From Silicimonas sp963779765 (GTDB taxonomy: Bacteria > Pseudomonadota > Alphaproteobacteria > Rhodobacterales > Rhodobacteraceae): a stretch of 64,000 nt of DNA. The first letter of the stretch is position 1. Every line of letters starts with the position of its first letter. Shown piece by piece: positions 1 to 9,950 of the stretch. The stretch is from positions 496,001-560,000 of the forward strand of contig CAVZZP010000004.1 of NCBI GenBank assembly GCA_963779765.1, written 5' to 3'. A model generated the notes under the pieces. The model was not told where the DNA came from. It was given only the letters and a program-made list of their open reading frames with translations, and did not search any database. The position numbers were made by a program, and so were the translations under genes.

Positions 1-184
1 CAAGACCCTGAACATCATCCGCGACCAGGGCATCACAACGATCATCGTCGAGCAGAACGCGGTCGCTGCGCTCAAGCTCGCGGACCGCGCGGTGATCCTC
101 GACACGGGCATGGTCGTCTATGACGACTCTGCGCAGAAGGTCCTGGATGACGAGGCGCTGCGCGCGAAGTATCTCGCTATCTGA
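1..184 (+). CDS. Branched-chain amino acid ABC transporter ATP-binding protein, C-terminal end (partial)
   Basis: The reading frame is open from the window edge to a TGA at 182-184. It gives about 60 residues with the typical end of a LivF/LivG-type ATPase: a VEQN segment (the H-loop region of LivF, where other ABC ATPases have TH), then LADRAVILDTG and a tail ending KYLAI. LivF energises uptake of branched-chain amino acids or related amides at the inner membrane. The Walker motifs lie outside the window, so the assignment rests on the VEQN segment and the tail. A 7-bp hairpin follows the stop codon. Confidence 0.7.
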   Translation, partial: KTLNIIRDQGITTIIVEQNAVAALKLADRAVILDTGMVVYDDSAQKVLDDEALRAKYLAI

Positions 185-200
185 CGGTCCCGAGGGACCG
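185..200 (+). terminator. Short hairpin after the livF-like stop
   Basis: CGGTCCC-GA-GGGACCG forms a perfect 7-bp stem directly after the stop codon of the partial ATPase. There is no T-run, so it is a weak terminator candidate or a processing hairpin ahead of acs. Confidence 0.3.
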
Positions 201-225
201 CCGCACATTCGGAGGAGGAGCCGAC

Positions 226-2184
<1,959 letters not shown>

Positions 2185-2197
2185 GGCCTTCCGGTCA

Positions 2198-2221
2198 GCG
2201 GCCCCTCCCCGGAGGGGCCGC
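2198..2221 (+). terminator. GC-rich hairpin after acs
   Basis: An 11-bp perfect stem (2198-2208 with 2211-2221) with a CC loop starts 13 bp after the acs stop. No T-tract follows, so efficiency is uncertain, but the position fits the end of the acs transcript. Confidence 0.5.
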
Positions 2222-2232
2222 CGCCCGTGTCG

Positions 2233-2258
2233 GGAACCTGTCGGGCGGGACGGCCGTT
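2233..2258 (+). promoter_or_regulatory. Candidate EcfG promoter (GGAAC-N17-CGTT)
   Basis: GGAAC at 2233-2237 and CGTT at 2255-2258 match the alphaproteobacterial EcfG consensus with the longer 17-nt spacer. Transcription would begin almost at the 2267 start codon, giving a nearly leaderless message. Alternatively the true start codon is further downstream. The match is good but the spacing to the gene is unusual. Confidence 0.4.
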
Positions 2259-2266
2259 GTCCGGTC

Positions 2267-3026
2267 ATGCCCCTCGACAGCCGCGACACCGCCACGCTCT
2301 ACCGCATGGTCATGCCGGACCACCTTTGTCCCTACGGCCTCAAGTCGAAGGACCTTCTCGAACGCGAAGGCTACACGGTCGATGATCGCCCGCTGAAGAC
2401 CCGGGAGGAGACCGAAGACTTCAAGGCCAGGCACGGAGTCGACACCACGCCCCAGACCTTCATCGGGGGCGAGAGGATCGGCGGCTACGACGACCTGCGC
2501 CGCAGCTTCGGCCAGCACGTCCCCGACGAGGACGAGACGACCTATCAACCCGTCATCGCGATCTTCTCTGTCGCCTTCCTGATGGCTCTCGGGCTGTCGT
2601 GGTCGGTCTACGGCACGATCCTGACCCTCCGCGCCGCTGAATGGTTCATCGCGATCTCGATGTGTTTCCTCGCGGTTCAGAAGCTGAAGGACGTCGAGAC
2701 CTTCTCGACCATGTTCCTGAACTACGATCTTCTTGCCCGCAGATGGGTCCGCTACGGCTACATCTATCCCTTCGGAGAGGCGCTGGCGGGGATCCTGATG
2801 GTCGCGGGCGCGCTCGACGTGGATTTCCGCGCCGGTGGCGATCTTCATTGGCTCCATCGGCGCGGTATCGGTCATCAAGGCCGTCTACGTCGACAAGCGA
2901 GAGTTAAAATGCGCCTGCGTCGGCGGCGGCAGCAACGTCCCCCTGGGCTTCGTGTCGCTGACCGAGAACCTGATGATGCTGGGAATGGGTTTCTGGATGG
3001 GCGCAAGGGCAGTTCTGGGCGCGTAG
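2267..3026 (+). CDS. Glutaredoxin-like / MauE-type membrane protein, interrupted by a +1 frameshift
   Basis: Residues 1-82 look like a glutaredoxin fold with a CPYG site (C21, no second cysteine) and a TPQTFI strand. About 100-185 holds several membrane helices. Near 2816 the frame changes: the first frame runs into Arg-rich noise. The next frame continues sensibly from position 2817 through AIFIGSIGAVSV and CACVGGGSNVPLG to a TAG at 3024-3026. Removing one G (gcgctcGacgtgg) restores a protein of about 252 residues. The likely role is a membrane thiol/disulfide or thiol-related stress protein, but the exact function is unknown. A candidate EcfG promoter lies just upstream. Confidence 0.72.
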
Positions 3027-3029
3027 TGT

Positions 3030-3054
3030 GACGCCCGCCGGGCGGGCGGGCGTC
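3030..3054 (+). terminator. Hairpin after the glutaredoxin/MauE gene
   Basis: GACGCCCGCC (3030-3039) pairs perfectly with GGCGGGCGTC (3045-3054) over a 5-nt loop, directly after the stop. There is no T-run. Confidence 0.45.
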
Positions 3055-3070
3055 GCTGTCAGGTCGGGGC

Positions 3071-3163
3071 TCAGAAGCCCCGGCGCCACCATTTGCGCCA
3101 AAGCTCCAGCGCACGGCGCCGGTGCATGCCCCCCTTGAGGGCCAGTTTCACTATTTCCGTCAT
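3071..3163 (-). CDS. Possible 30-residue basic small protein
   Basis: The frame encodes MTEIVKLALKGGMHRRRALE and ends WRRGF. It is very basic and amphipathic. A weak purine stretch (GGACAGAG) precedes the ATG. Short Arg/Trp-rich proteins of this kind are common in Rhodobacteraceae, but I cannot name a family. It could equally be noise. Confidence 0.25.
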   Translation of the reverse strand: MTEIVKLALKGGMHRRRALELWRKWWRRGF

Positions 3164-3407
3164 CTGCTCTGTCCTGCCTCGGCCCGGGTTCGTCCCGCGC
3201 TCGGTCGCTTTGATACGACAACCTGCGCTTTTGCCAAAGTGTCCGATTCGCATTGAGCGAAGATTTGCGTCGGGCGTGATGTCGCAGGGACTTTTCCGCC
3301 TGTGTCCTTTGCGATGTGCCGAGGCTTTCAGCGCGCGAACGCTTGATCCGGTCCTGTCGCCGTACGTTCGGCCCGCATCTTGTGTCCAGTGATCTTTAGA
3401 CCGCTTG

Positions 3408-4484
3408 CTATTGCTCGTGCCGGCGCGCCATGCGGCGGCGCAAAAGCGTCATGGCGCCAAGACCGAAGGCGACGGCCACGTTCGTCAGAAGGCTCGGCGG
3501 CTCGTCTTCCAGACGTCCATCGTCCCTCTTTTCGGCTCCGTCCGGCAAGGTGTCGGCCTTGACCGCGCCTCTTGCACCCATGGGTTGGGGAAAGCCCGTC
3601 GTCGTGTCTCGCGCGGTCTGATGCTCGATCTCGGAGTTCAATTCCGCTCCTGCGAGAACGATGAAGGACGACAGCCACAGCCACGTCAGAAGAATGATGA
3701 CACCCCCGATCGTGCCGTAGGTTTCATTGTAGCTGCCGAAGTTCTGAGCGTAGACCGAAAAGGCGACCGTCCCCACCAGCCACAGCACAGTGGCCGCGAT
3801 GGATCCCGGTGTGATCCACCGCCACTTGGCATTCTCGCGCGATGGCCCGAACCGGAAGAGCACGGACAGGCCAAGCACCGTCATCGCGGCCAGAAGCGGC
3901 CACTTGATCCAGCCGAGCGCCGTCTCGATCCAGTCCGGGACAGGCAGAAACGCAATGATGCTGGGCAGGACGAGGATAACCGCGAAAACGACGATCACGC
4001 CAACCATCAGCCCCAGCGTCAACAGAAGCGCGCGCGCGTAAAGCGCAACGAAGCCCCTCTTCTCGCGTTCGTCATAGGCGATGTTGAGCCCTTCCATCAG
4101 GGTCAACACACCCTTCATCGCGCCGTAAAGCGCCAGGAGCAGACCGAAGGCCGCGGCGAAGCCCGTGGCCGTGTCGTCCCCCGCGGTAACCGAGACGATC
4201 TGGTCCTGGATGATCGAGGCAGCGTTCGGCGGCAACAGCGACGTCAGCGTGTCGATCTGGTCGGCGACGTCGGACGGATCGAGGAAGAAACCGGCCAGCG
4301 AGATCAGGGCGCCGATGGCCGGGAAGATGGCGAGGAGGCCGAAGAACGCCACGCCGGCGGACACGACAGAGACATGATCGCGCACGATCTCGTCTTTCAC
4401 CCGGAACAGGATTTCCTTCCAGCCGCGCTGCGGTATCTCCTTTGGCCGCTCGGCCTCTCTGCCCTTGCCCTTGTCGCCGTACAT
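3408..4484 (-). CDS. YihY/BrkB family inner-membrane protein (copy 1)
   Basis: A 358-residue polytopic membrane protein of the YihY/virulence factor BrkB family (RNase BN was a historical misnaming). Family landmarks are the SAGVAFFGLLAIFPAIGA helix near residues 42-60, LLALYGAMKGVLTLMEGLN, RFGPSRENAKWRWITPG and the C-terminal TWLWLSSFIVLAGAELN. An extra cytoplasmic tail of about 80 residues ends in a further hydrophobic stretch and an Arg-rich end. The molecular function of the family is unsettled; it is linked to envelope stress. A second copy lies at 48930-49844. A one-mismatch EcfG promoter lies upstream, which fits a stress role. Confidence 0.88.
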   Translation of the reverse strand: MYGDKGKGREAERPKEIPQRGWKEILFRVKDEIVRDHVSVVSAGVAFFGLLAIFPAIGALISLAGFFLDPSDVADQIDTLTSLLPPNAASIIQDQIVSVTAGDDTATGFAAAFGLLLALYGAMKGVLTLMEGLNIAYDEREKRGFVALYARALLLTLGLMVGVIVVFAVILVLPSIIAFLPVPDWIETALGWIKWPLLAAMTVLGLSVLFRFGPSRENAKWRWITPGSIAATVLWLVGTVAFSVYAQNFGSYNETYGTIGGVIILLTWLWLSSFIVLAGAELNSEIEHQTARDTTTGFPQPMGARGAVKADTLPDGAEKRDDGRLEDEPPSLLTNVAVAFGLGAMTLLRRRMARRHEQ

Positions 4485-4511
4485 CGTCGCCCCCTTCCAT
4501 GTCAGGGAAGC

Positions 4512-4536
4512 AACGTGTCGCGGAGCATTCGGTTCA
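4512..4536 (-). promoter_or_regulatory. Weak EcfG promoter candidate (TGAAC-N16-CGTT) for the first brkB
   Basis: On the minus strand TGAAC (4536-4532), 16 nt, CGTT (4515-4512). It has one mismatch in the -35 (T for G). The position, about 30 bp before the ATG at 4484, fits the YihY/BrkB gene. Confidence 0.4.
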
Positions 4537-4544
4537 ATGCCGTA

Positions 4545-6245
4545 TCAGAGGAAGAAAAACAGCAGTGCGAACATCAGACCGATGCCTCCCCCGCCGCCGC
4601 CGGCGCCGGCCAGGAGCGCGTGAAAATCGTCGTCGTCATCGTCGTAGACCGGCACAGCCCCGGGATCGGTGACGGGAAGCGGAGCGGAGGCGTGAAGCTC
4701 GATGCCCTGCCCGCCTGACCAGCCCGCGATCTCGGCCGCGCCGGCGTCGGTCTTGGCGAAGGACAGGCGGATGATGTCGTGATCTCCGGTCAGCGACACT
4801 TCGATTGCGTTGGAACTGACAAGCGGCGTGACGACCTCGCGGATGCCAAGCGAATAGGCCTGCGCCTCGGCGCTTTCGTCGACCTGCGGATTGTCGGCGA
4901 TGCCGAAGACGGCCATCCAGTCGTCCGGCGTCTCGCTCGTCAACTGCTCGGCCCAGACGCTGCGATACTCGGTGCCCAGGCCGTCGAGGTCTATCGTCAC
5001 GTTGCCGGGCGCGTTTTCCCCTGCAGCGACGAAGAGGACCAGCTTGTCGTCGTTCTCGAAGCCGTAGAGCGTCACCGGGTCATTGGGGTCATAGGCGCCG
5101 TCCGAGCGGAGGACATGCGTGCCGCCCACGCTCTCGTAGATCATCTTCAGCATCTCGGCCCCGGCGAAGCGGTAATCCTCGCCGTCCTCGCGCCAGCTCA
5201 GATGACCCGGATGCACGGTATCGATGCCATAGACCGCGCCCGCATCCATGCCCGCCTCGGCATAACTCGAAAAGCTTTCGAGGATGTAGGCCGCGTGTTC
5301 CTGTCCGTAGGCGGCATCGTCCAGCCGATCCTGCCAGAAGAGCTCGAAGTCAGTCGCGGTCCGCCCGTCCAGGTCGACGCCCGAGCGGTCGATAAGGATG
5401 CCCTGCGACGCCTCTTCGGCGATATAGTCGGTCAGCGCCTCGTTCCGCGTCAGGGTAACGGTGTTCCAGGCCGAGACGAAAAGGTCGGGATCGACGCCGC
5501 CCGCGCCCGTCGCGTCCTGACCCCAGGCCTCGACGATCTGGTGCAACTCGACGATGCGTGCGTCGATGCCCTGCGGTTGGTAGGCGAAACGGTGGTGGAC
5601 GATCATGTCGACCTGGGCGAGCGCCTCGTTCGACAGCTCATCCCGAATGGCGATGTCGTCGGCCAGTGATTTCCCCGCCTGAACCGCGATGGTGACATCG
5701 GCCCCGGTGGTGTTGACGGACGGGTCCGCCAGGGCCCGCGCGATTTCGGTCACCATGAGGTCCGCGACCGCGCCGTAATCCGATGCCCGGTCGACACCGT
5801 CGAAGTTCGCGAAGTACTCGCTGCCGATCTCGAGGATCATCGGTTCGGGCAAGGGACCGAACGCGCCGCCGAAGAGGTCAGCCAGAAAGTCCTGCATCTC
5901 CTCCCGCAAGGTGTCGAGGTCGTCCGCGTATCGGGCCGTGGGAAGGACCACCGACAGTCCGGTGCCCTGTTCGACCGCAATGGCCATCATGTCGACGATA
6001 TCGGGCTTGCCGGTGGACGGGTCGTAGAGCTTGTCGAACTCGAACCCGAAGCGGTCGTCGCGGCTTTCGGCCAGCGTTCCGCCCGGCCAGACGATCATGC
6101 CGAGATTGAGGTCATTGGATTGGTCCAGGAAACGATCGACGCCGTCATAGCTGACGTAGCGTGCTCCGAAGCTCAGCGACGAGATACTCTCGTCCGGCAA
6201 CGCATACTCGGAAGTCCCTGACTCGAAACGAATTTCCACGGGCAC
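4545..6245 (-). CDS. Large glycosidase-like protein with Asp6/Gly6/hydrophobic C-terminus, function unknown
   Basis: A 566-residue acidic protein with a GTG start (purine-rich ggtgggg upstream) and no N-terminal signal peptide. Residues about 30-380 read like a TIM barrel of the glycoside hydrolase clan (GMIVWPGGT near 50; EPMILEIGSEYFANF with a candidate acid near 145; SAWNTVT; HPGHLSW). A beta-sandwich-like part follows (VTLYGFENDDKLVLFVAAGE). The last 35 residues are remarkable: six Asp, a short spacer, six Gly, then about 12 hydrophobic residues ending LLFFFL with no basic anchor. That could be a type I secretion signal or a tail anchor. I cannot assign a substrate. Confidence 0.7.
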   Translation of the reverse strand: MPVEIRFESGTSEYALPDESISSLSFGARYVSYDGVDRFLDQSNDLNLGMIVWPGGTLAESRDDRFGFEFDKLYDPSTGKPDIVDMMAIAVEQGTGLSVVLPTARYADDLDTLREEMQDFLADLFGGAFGPLPEPMILEIGSEYFANFDGVDRASDYGAVADLMVTEIARALADPSVNTTGADVTIAVQAGKSLADDIAIRDELSNEALAQVDMIVHHRFAYQPQGIDARIVELHQIVEAWGQDATGAGGVDPDLFVSAWNTVTLTRNEALTDYIAEEASQGILIDRSGVDLDGRTATDFELFWQDRLDDAAYGQEHAAYILESFSSYAEAGMDAGAVYGIDTVHPGHLSWREDGEDYRFAGAEMLKMIYESVGGTHVLRSDGAYDPNDPVTLYGFENDDKLVLFVAAGENAPGNVTIDLDGLGTEYRSVWAEQLTSETPDDWMAVFGIADNPQVDESAEAQAYSLGIREVVTPLVSSNAIEVSLTGDHDIIRLSFAKTDAGAAEIAGWSGGQGIELHASAPLPVTDPGAVPVYDDDDDDFHALLAGAGGGGGGIGLMFALLFFFL

Positions 6246-6351
6246 GGCGCAACCCCACCATTACACACCCAACACAGGTCTTGAGGTTACCGTGTCTGCC
6301 CAATTCCTGCCTTGAAAATGTCCAGAAATTGTCAACTTCTCTCGAAAATGC

Positions 6352-6384
6352 AAAGGGCGCGGAGGTTTCCCCCCGCGCCCTTTT
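6352..6384 (-). terminator. Terminator of the ABC transporter operon
   Basis: AAAGGGCGCG (6352-6361) pairs with CGCGCCCTTT (6374-6383) over a 12-nt loop. Read on the minus strand the stem is followed by TTTGCATTTT. It lies 18 bp after the substrate-binding protein stop codon. Confidence 0.75.
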
Positions 6385-6401
6385 CAAGTCTCTCCCGCAG
6401 A

Positions 6402-7388
6402 TCAGTTCAGGGCGCCGTCCGTGATCTCATGCGTGAACGCGCCTTCGGGCACCATCGTGATGACCGGGTCCGAACCGCCCGACATCAGCGAGTCGACGGT
6501 GCGCTGATAGTCGGCCTCGTCCAGCGTGCCGTCCGATCCGGCAGTCAGCTTGGCCACCTCGCCCATCATCCGCTTCTGGTGCTCCTCGGTCTGCGCGCCG
6601 GTCTCGTCGTAGTCGAGAACGATCATCGCGGCTTCGTCCGGGTTCTCCTCGGCGTACTTCCAACCCTTCATCGAAGCGCGCACGAAGCGGACCATCGCGT
6701 CCTTGAACGCCGGGTCTTCAAGCCGCTCCTCGAGGACGTAGAGACCGTCTTCCAGCGTCGCCACGCCCTGATCTTCGTACTTGAAGGTGATGAGGTCGTC
6801 TTCGGACACGCCTGCGTCGATGACCTGCCAGTATTCGTTGTAGGTCATGGTCGAGATGCAGTCCGCCTGCCGCTGGATCAGCGGATCGACGTTGAAGCCC
6901 TGCTTCAGCACCGCCACGCCGTCGTCGTCGGCACCGTCCGTCGCGACGCCAAGCTGGCTCATCCACGACAGGAAGGGATATTCGTTGCCGAAGAACCAGA
7001 CGCCAAGCGTCTTGCCGGGGAAGTCGGCGGGCGTCTCGATGCCCGAGTCCTTCCAGCAGGTGAGCTGCATCCCCGACGACTTGAAGGGCTGCGCGATGTT
7101 GACGAGCGGCAGCCCCTTCTCGCGCGCGGCGAGAGCGGCCGGCATCCACTCGACGAGGACATCCGCACCTCCGCCGGCCACGACCTGCGGCGGGGCGATG
7201 TCGGGACCGCCCGGCTTGATGGTGACGTTCAGGTCCTCTTCCTCGTAGAACCCCTTCTCTAGGGCGACGTAGTAGCCCGCGAACTGGGACTGCGTGACCC
7301 ACTTGAGCTGCAGCGTGACGTCGTCGGCGGCCTGTGCTGCACCCGCCGTCAGGGCGGCGGCGATCCCGCCTGCGATCAGTCTTTTCAT
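6402..7388 (-). CDS. NMT1/ThiY-type ABC transporter substrate-binding protein (probably pyrimidine-related)
   Basis: This 328-residue periplasmic binding protein starts at the ATG at 7388, behind GGGAGA. Longer upstream frames only read through the permease gene. Residues 1-23 are a signal peptide (MKRLIAGGIAAALTAGAAQA). The mature part begins VTLQLKWVTQSQFAGYYVALEKG, the hallmark of NMT1/THI5-like proteins that bind pyrimidine-like compounds. It is the last gene of an overlapping transporter operon. A RutR-regulated pyrimidine-degradation cluster sits upstream, so uptake of a pyrimidine or dihydropyrimidine is the likely role. This is inference from context; thiamine precursors remain possible. 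Confidence 0.85.
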   Translation of the reverse strand: MKRLIAGGIAAALTAGAAQAADDVTLQLKWVTQSQFAGYYVALEKGFYEEEDLNVTIKPGGPDIAPPQVVAGGGADVLVEWMPAALAAREKGLPLVNIAQPFKSSGMQLTCWKDSGIETPADFPGKTLGVWFFGNEYPFLSWMSQLGVATDGADDDGVAVLKQGFNVDPLIQRQADCISTMTYNEYWQVIDAGVSEDDLITFKYEDQGVATLEDGLYVLEERLEDPAFKDAMVRFVRASMKGWKYAEENPDEAAMIVLDYDETGAQTEEHQKRMMGEVAKLTAGSDGTLDEADYQRTVDSLMSGGSDPVITMVPEGAFTHEITDGALN

Positions 7389-7416
7389 TATGGTTCTCCC
7401 GGTTGGTTGTTGTTGG

Positions 7417-8263
7417 TCATGACTTGCGTTGCGACGGGTGCCAGAAGGTGACGCGGCGCTCGGCCAGCGCCACAAGGCCATAGGCCACCGACCCCGTCAG
7501 GGCGGCCACGGCGATTTCAGCCCAGACGAGGTCGATGGACAAGCGTCCTACCCCGGTCGAGATGCGGAATCCCATGCCTCTCGTGGGTGAGCCGAAATAT
7601 TCGGCGACGATGGCCCCGATCAGCGCAAGGGTCGTCGCGATCTTGAAGCCGTTGAAGAGGAACGGCATGGCGGCGGGCAGCCTCAGCTTCCACAGCGTCT
7701 GCCAATAAGAGGCAGCGTAGGTGCGCATCAGGTCCTTCTGCATGGCGCCGGCCTCGGACAGCCCCTGCACGGTGTTCACCAGGATGGGGAAGAACACCAT
7801 CACCACAACGACCGCCGCCTTAGAGTGCCAGTCGAAGCCGAACCAGTTCACAAGGATCGGCGCGATGCCAACGATCGGCAGCGCCGCGACGAAGTTGCCG
7901 ACAGGCAGAAGTCCCCGGCGTGAGGAAGGTCGAGCGGTCGATGGCGATGGCGGTCAGGACCGCGGCCGACGCCCCGATCAGATAGCCCGAGAGCGCGCCC
8001 TTCAGCACGGTCTGCGAGAAGTCCTCCCACAGCACGCCTGTGTCGGACGCGATGCGGTGCGCGACATCGGTCGGCGCGGGCAGGATCACGGGCGACACGT
8101 TCAGCCCGCGCACCAGCCCCTGCCACAAGACGAGGATCGTGAGCCCGAACAGCACCGGCGCAAGCAGCCGGACGGCGCGCGTGTCGCGATAACGCGACCG
8201 CGCAAGCGCCGCGTTCACGGCCCAGGCCGCCAGCCAGAACAGGATCGCCCCCCAGAGGATCAT
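7417..8263 (-). CDS. ABC transporter permease (second of pair), +1 frameshift
   Basis: An inner-membrane permease of the SsuC/TauC/ThiX type. It starts at 8263 in ATGA overlap with the preceding permease. The N-terminal part (MILWGAILFWLAAW, then LKGALSGYLIGASAA) is in one frame. The C-terminal part (NWFGFDWHSKAAVVVVMVFF, the EAA loop YAASYWQTLWKLRLPAAMPF) is in the next. The switch near 7908, around FLTPG/LLPVGNF, needs removal of one base. Span length is 847 nt, i.e. 281 codons plus stop plus one extra nucleotide. It forms the membrane channel with the 8260-9192 permease and the ATPase at 9947-10732. Confidence 0.85.
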
Positions 8264-9192
8264 CGTCCGACCCCCATGCGTCTGAGCGTCACCGTCTGGA
8301 CCCATCCGAGAAGCGTCACCAGCACGCCCGCAAGGATCGCCGCCGCCGCCAGCGCCGACCAGATGGCGAGAGGTGTGCCGAACTGGTCGCCGATCAGGAT
8401 GCGCGCGCCGAGGCCCGAGATAGCGCCTGTCGGCAGCTCTCCGACTATCGTGCCGACGAGCGCCGCCGCGATGCCGATCTTGAGAGAGGTGAAGAGATAG
8501 GGCAGCGAGGCCGGAAGCCTCAGCTTCAGGAAGCTCTCGATCCCGCTTGCATTGTAGGTCCGGAGAAGGTCGAGCTGCTCGGCCGTGGGCGACCGAAGCC
8601 CCTTCACCATGCCGACGAGGACCGGGAAGAAGCAGAGGTAAGCCGAGATGATCGCCTTCGGCACACCGCGCTCCTCGATCCCGAGCTGGGACGACAGCAC
8701 GATGATCATCGGCGCAAGCGCCACGATGGGAATGGTCTGGCTGATGATGGCCCAGGGCATCACGCTCAGTTCCATCGTGCGCGAATAGACGATGCCGATG
8801 GCCCCGGCGATCCCGACGAACGTTCCGAGCGCAAAGCCCCAGAATGTCGACTGCAGCGTGATCCATGCGTGATAGATCAGGCTGCGCTTCGAGAAGGCAC
8901 GGCCCTCGATGGCCATCTCTCCCGTGGTCGCCCAAAGCTCCTGCCCGACCTGCCAAGGGGCGGGCAAGCGAGGTCTTTCCAGTCCATATCCGCGCCATAT
9001 CTCGCCAGGATTGCGGGCCATAAGCGTCAGGACGGGAGTGTCGAACCGGGACCGGCTGTCGGCGGGCGTGACCGACACACCTTCGCGCTCGGCCATGTCG
9101 AGCGCCTGTCGGGTGTTCATGGGTGCCACGGCCGCGACCCAGATCGCGAGGATCGCCGCAAGGACGGCGAGCACGGGCAGAACACCCTTCAT
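8260..9192 (-). CDS. ABC transporter permease (first of pair)
   Basis: A 310-residue permease of the nitrate/sulfonate/taurine/pyrimidine family. A signal-anchor helix at residues 5-25 is followed by a periplasmic stretch and a five-helix BPD transporter domain. The EAA motif LLRTYNASGIESFLKLRLPA lies near residue 225. The start ATG at 9192 overlaps the stop of the upstream SMR-like gene (ATGA). The 3' end overlaps the next permease by 4 bp, so the genes are translationally coupled. Confidence 0.9.
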   Translation of the reverse strand: MKGVLPVLAVLAAILAIWVAAVAPMNTRQALDMAEREGVSVTPADSRSRFDTPVLTLMARNPGEIWRGYGLERPRLPAPWQVGQELWATTGEMAIEGRAFSKRSLIYHAWITLQSTFWGFALGTFVGIAGAIGIVYSRTMELSVMPWAIISQTIPIVALAPMIIVLSSQLGIEERGVPKAIISAYLCFFPVLVGMVKGLRSPTAEQLDLLRTYNASGIESFLKLRLPASLPYLFTSLKIGIAAALVGTIVGELPTGAISGLGARILIGDQFGTPLAIWSALAAAAILAGVLVTLLGWVQTVTLRRMGVGR

Positions 9193-9525
9193 GGCGCGCG
9201 ACCTGACGGAAAGAGGATCAGCCCGACCGCCACCACGCCCAGAAGGATACCCGCACTCTGCATCGGCCCCGGACGTTCGCCGAACAGGGCCACCGCCACG
9301 ACGATTGGCGAGCACGAGCTGCGCCACCGCCGAAACCGAGATCGCGACCGCCATCCCGCTCTCGCGCATCAGCCGCACCATCATCAGGTTGCCAAGCGTG
9401 TAGAGCGCCAGCGCCAGAAGAAGTCCCGCCGTCGTCGGCTGGTCGACATGCCGACGCAGCGCGACGGATGCAACGAGGAAGACCGTCACCGCCGCCCCAA
9501 GCCACAGGACCCCGACCCGCGTCAT
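9189..9525 (-). CDS. EamA/SMR-like small transporter, +1 frameshift
   Basis: The span would encode about 111 residues with four membrane helices. The first part (GVLWLGAAVTVFLVASVALR; LALYTLGNLMMVRLMRESG; MAVAISVSAVAQLVLAN) ends near 9307. The next frame continues VVAVALFGERPGPMQSAGIL and GVVAVGLILFPSGRAP before a TGA. FGERP..GIL is the fourth-helix signature of SMR/EamA drug-metabolite exporters. Both ends overlap neighbours by 4 bp, so it is part of the transporter operon. Its role there is unknown; product or toxic-analogue efflux is possible. Confidence 0.65.
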
Positions 9526-9950
9526 CGCCGCCACTCCATCCGCACTTCCGGCACGCCGTCCGAGCCTTCGTCCTCGATGCCCGTCGCCGTGAAACCCTCG
9601 CGAGCATAGAACCGCTGCGCCTGACGGTTCGGCCGATGGGTCCAGAGCTGGATGTAGTCGCGTCCCTCCTTCACCCGGTCCATCAGCGCCTTTCCCAGAC
9701 CCTCGCCGGGACGCGAGACATAGAGACCACCGATCCGGGACGTCGAGGGATCGAACGACAGGTAGCCCGCCACCGGATCTCCCGCGACCCAGATTTCGCG
9801 GTCCGGCAGCGCCTCGCGGATCTGGCGCTCTATCTCCTCGGGCGGAAAGTCCCGCGGCAGCCACTCCGTCGCGTCGATCCAGCCGTTGACCACGGCCGCG
9901 CAGGCCGGCACGTCGTCCTCAGTCGCAAGCCGGACGACCGGACCCGTCAC
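9522..9950 (-). CDS. GNAT family N-acetyltransferase
   Basis: This 142-residue protein has a GTG start that overlaps the ATPase stop (GTGA). The GNAT fold is visible from VVRLATEDDVPACAAVVNGW through the acetyl-CoA loop GLYVSRPGEGLGKALMDRV (a Q/RxxGxG/A variant) to NRQAQRFYAREGFTATG. It transfers an acetyl group from acetyl-CoA to an unknown amine. Its place inside an ABC transporter operon is unusual; the substrate could be a transported compound or its breakdown product. Confidence 0.85.
   Translation of the reverse strand: MTGPVVRLATEDDVPACAAVVNGWIDATEWLPRDFPPEEIERQIREALPDREIWVAGDPVAGYLSFDPSTSRIGGLYVSRPGEGLGKALMDRVKEGRDYIQLWTHRPNRQAQRFYAREGFTATGIEDEGSDGVPEVRMEWRR

Larger units (their letters stand above)
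3027..3407. other. Intergenic stretch between the convergent MauE-like and BrkB genes
   Basis: About 380 bp. It holds the hairpin at 3030-3054 and one weak small ORF on the minus strand (3071-3163). The rest (about 3165-3407) has lower coding potential and shows nothing I can name. Confidence 0.5.

Noticed and set aside
7389..7481. Upstream start for the binding protein
   Set aside because: The 31 extra residues read through the end of the permease; the signal peptide and GGGAGA place the start at 7388.
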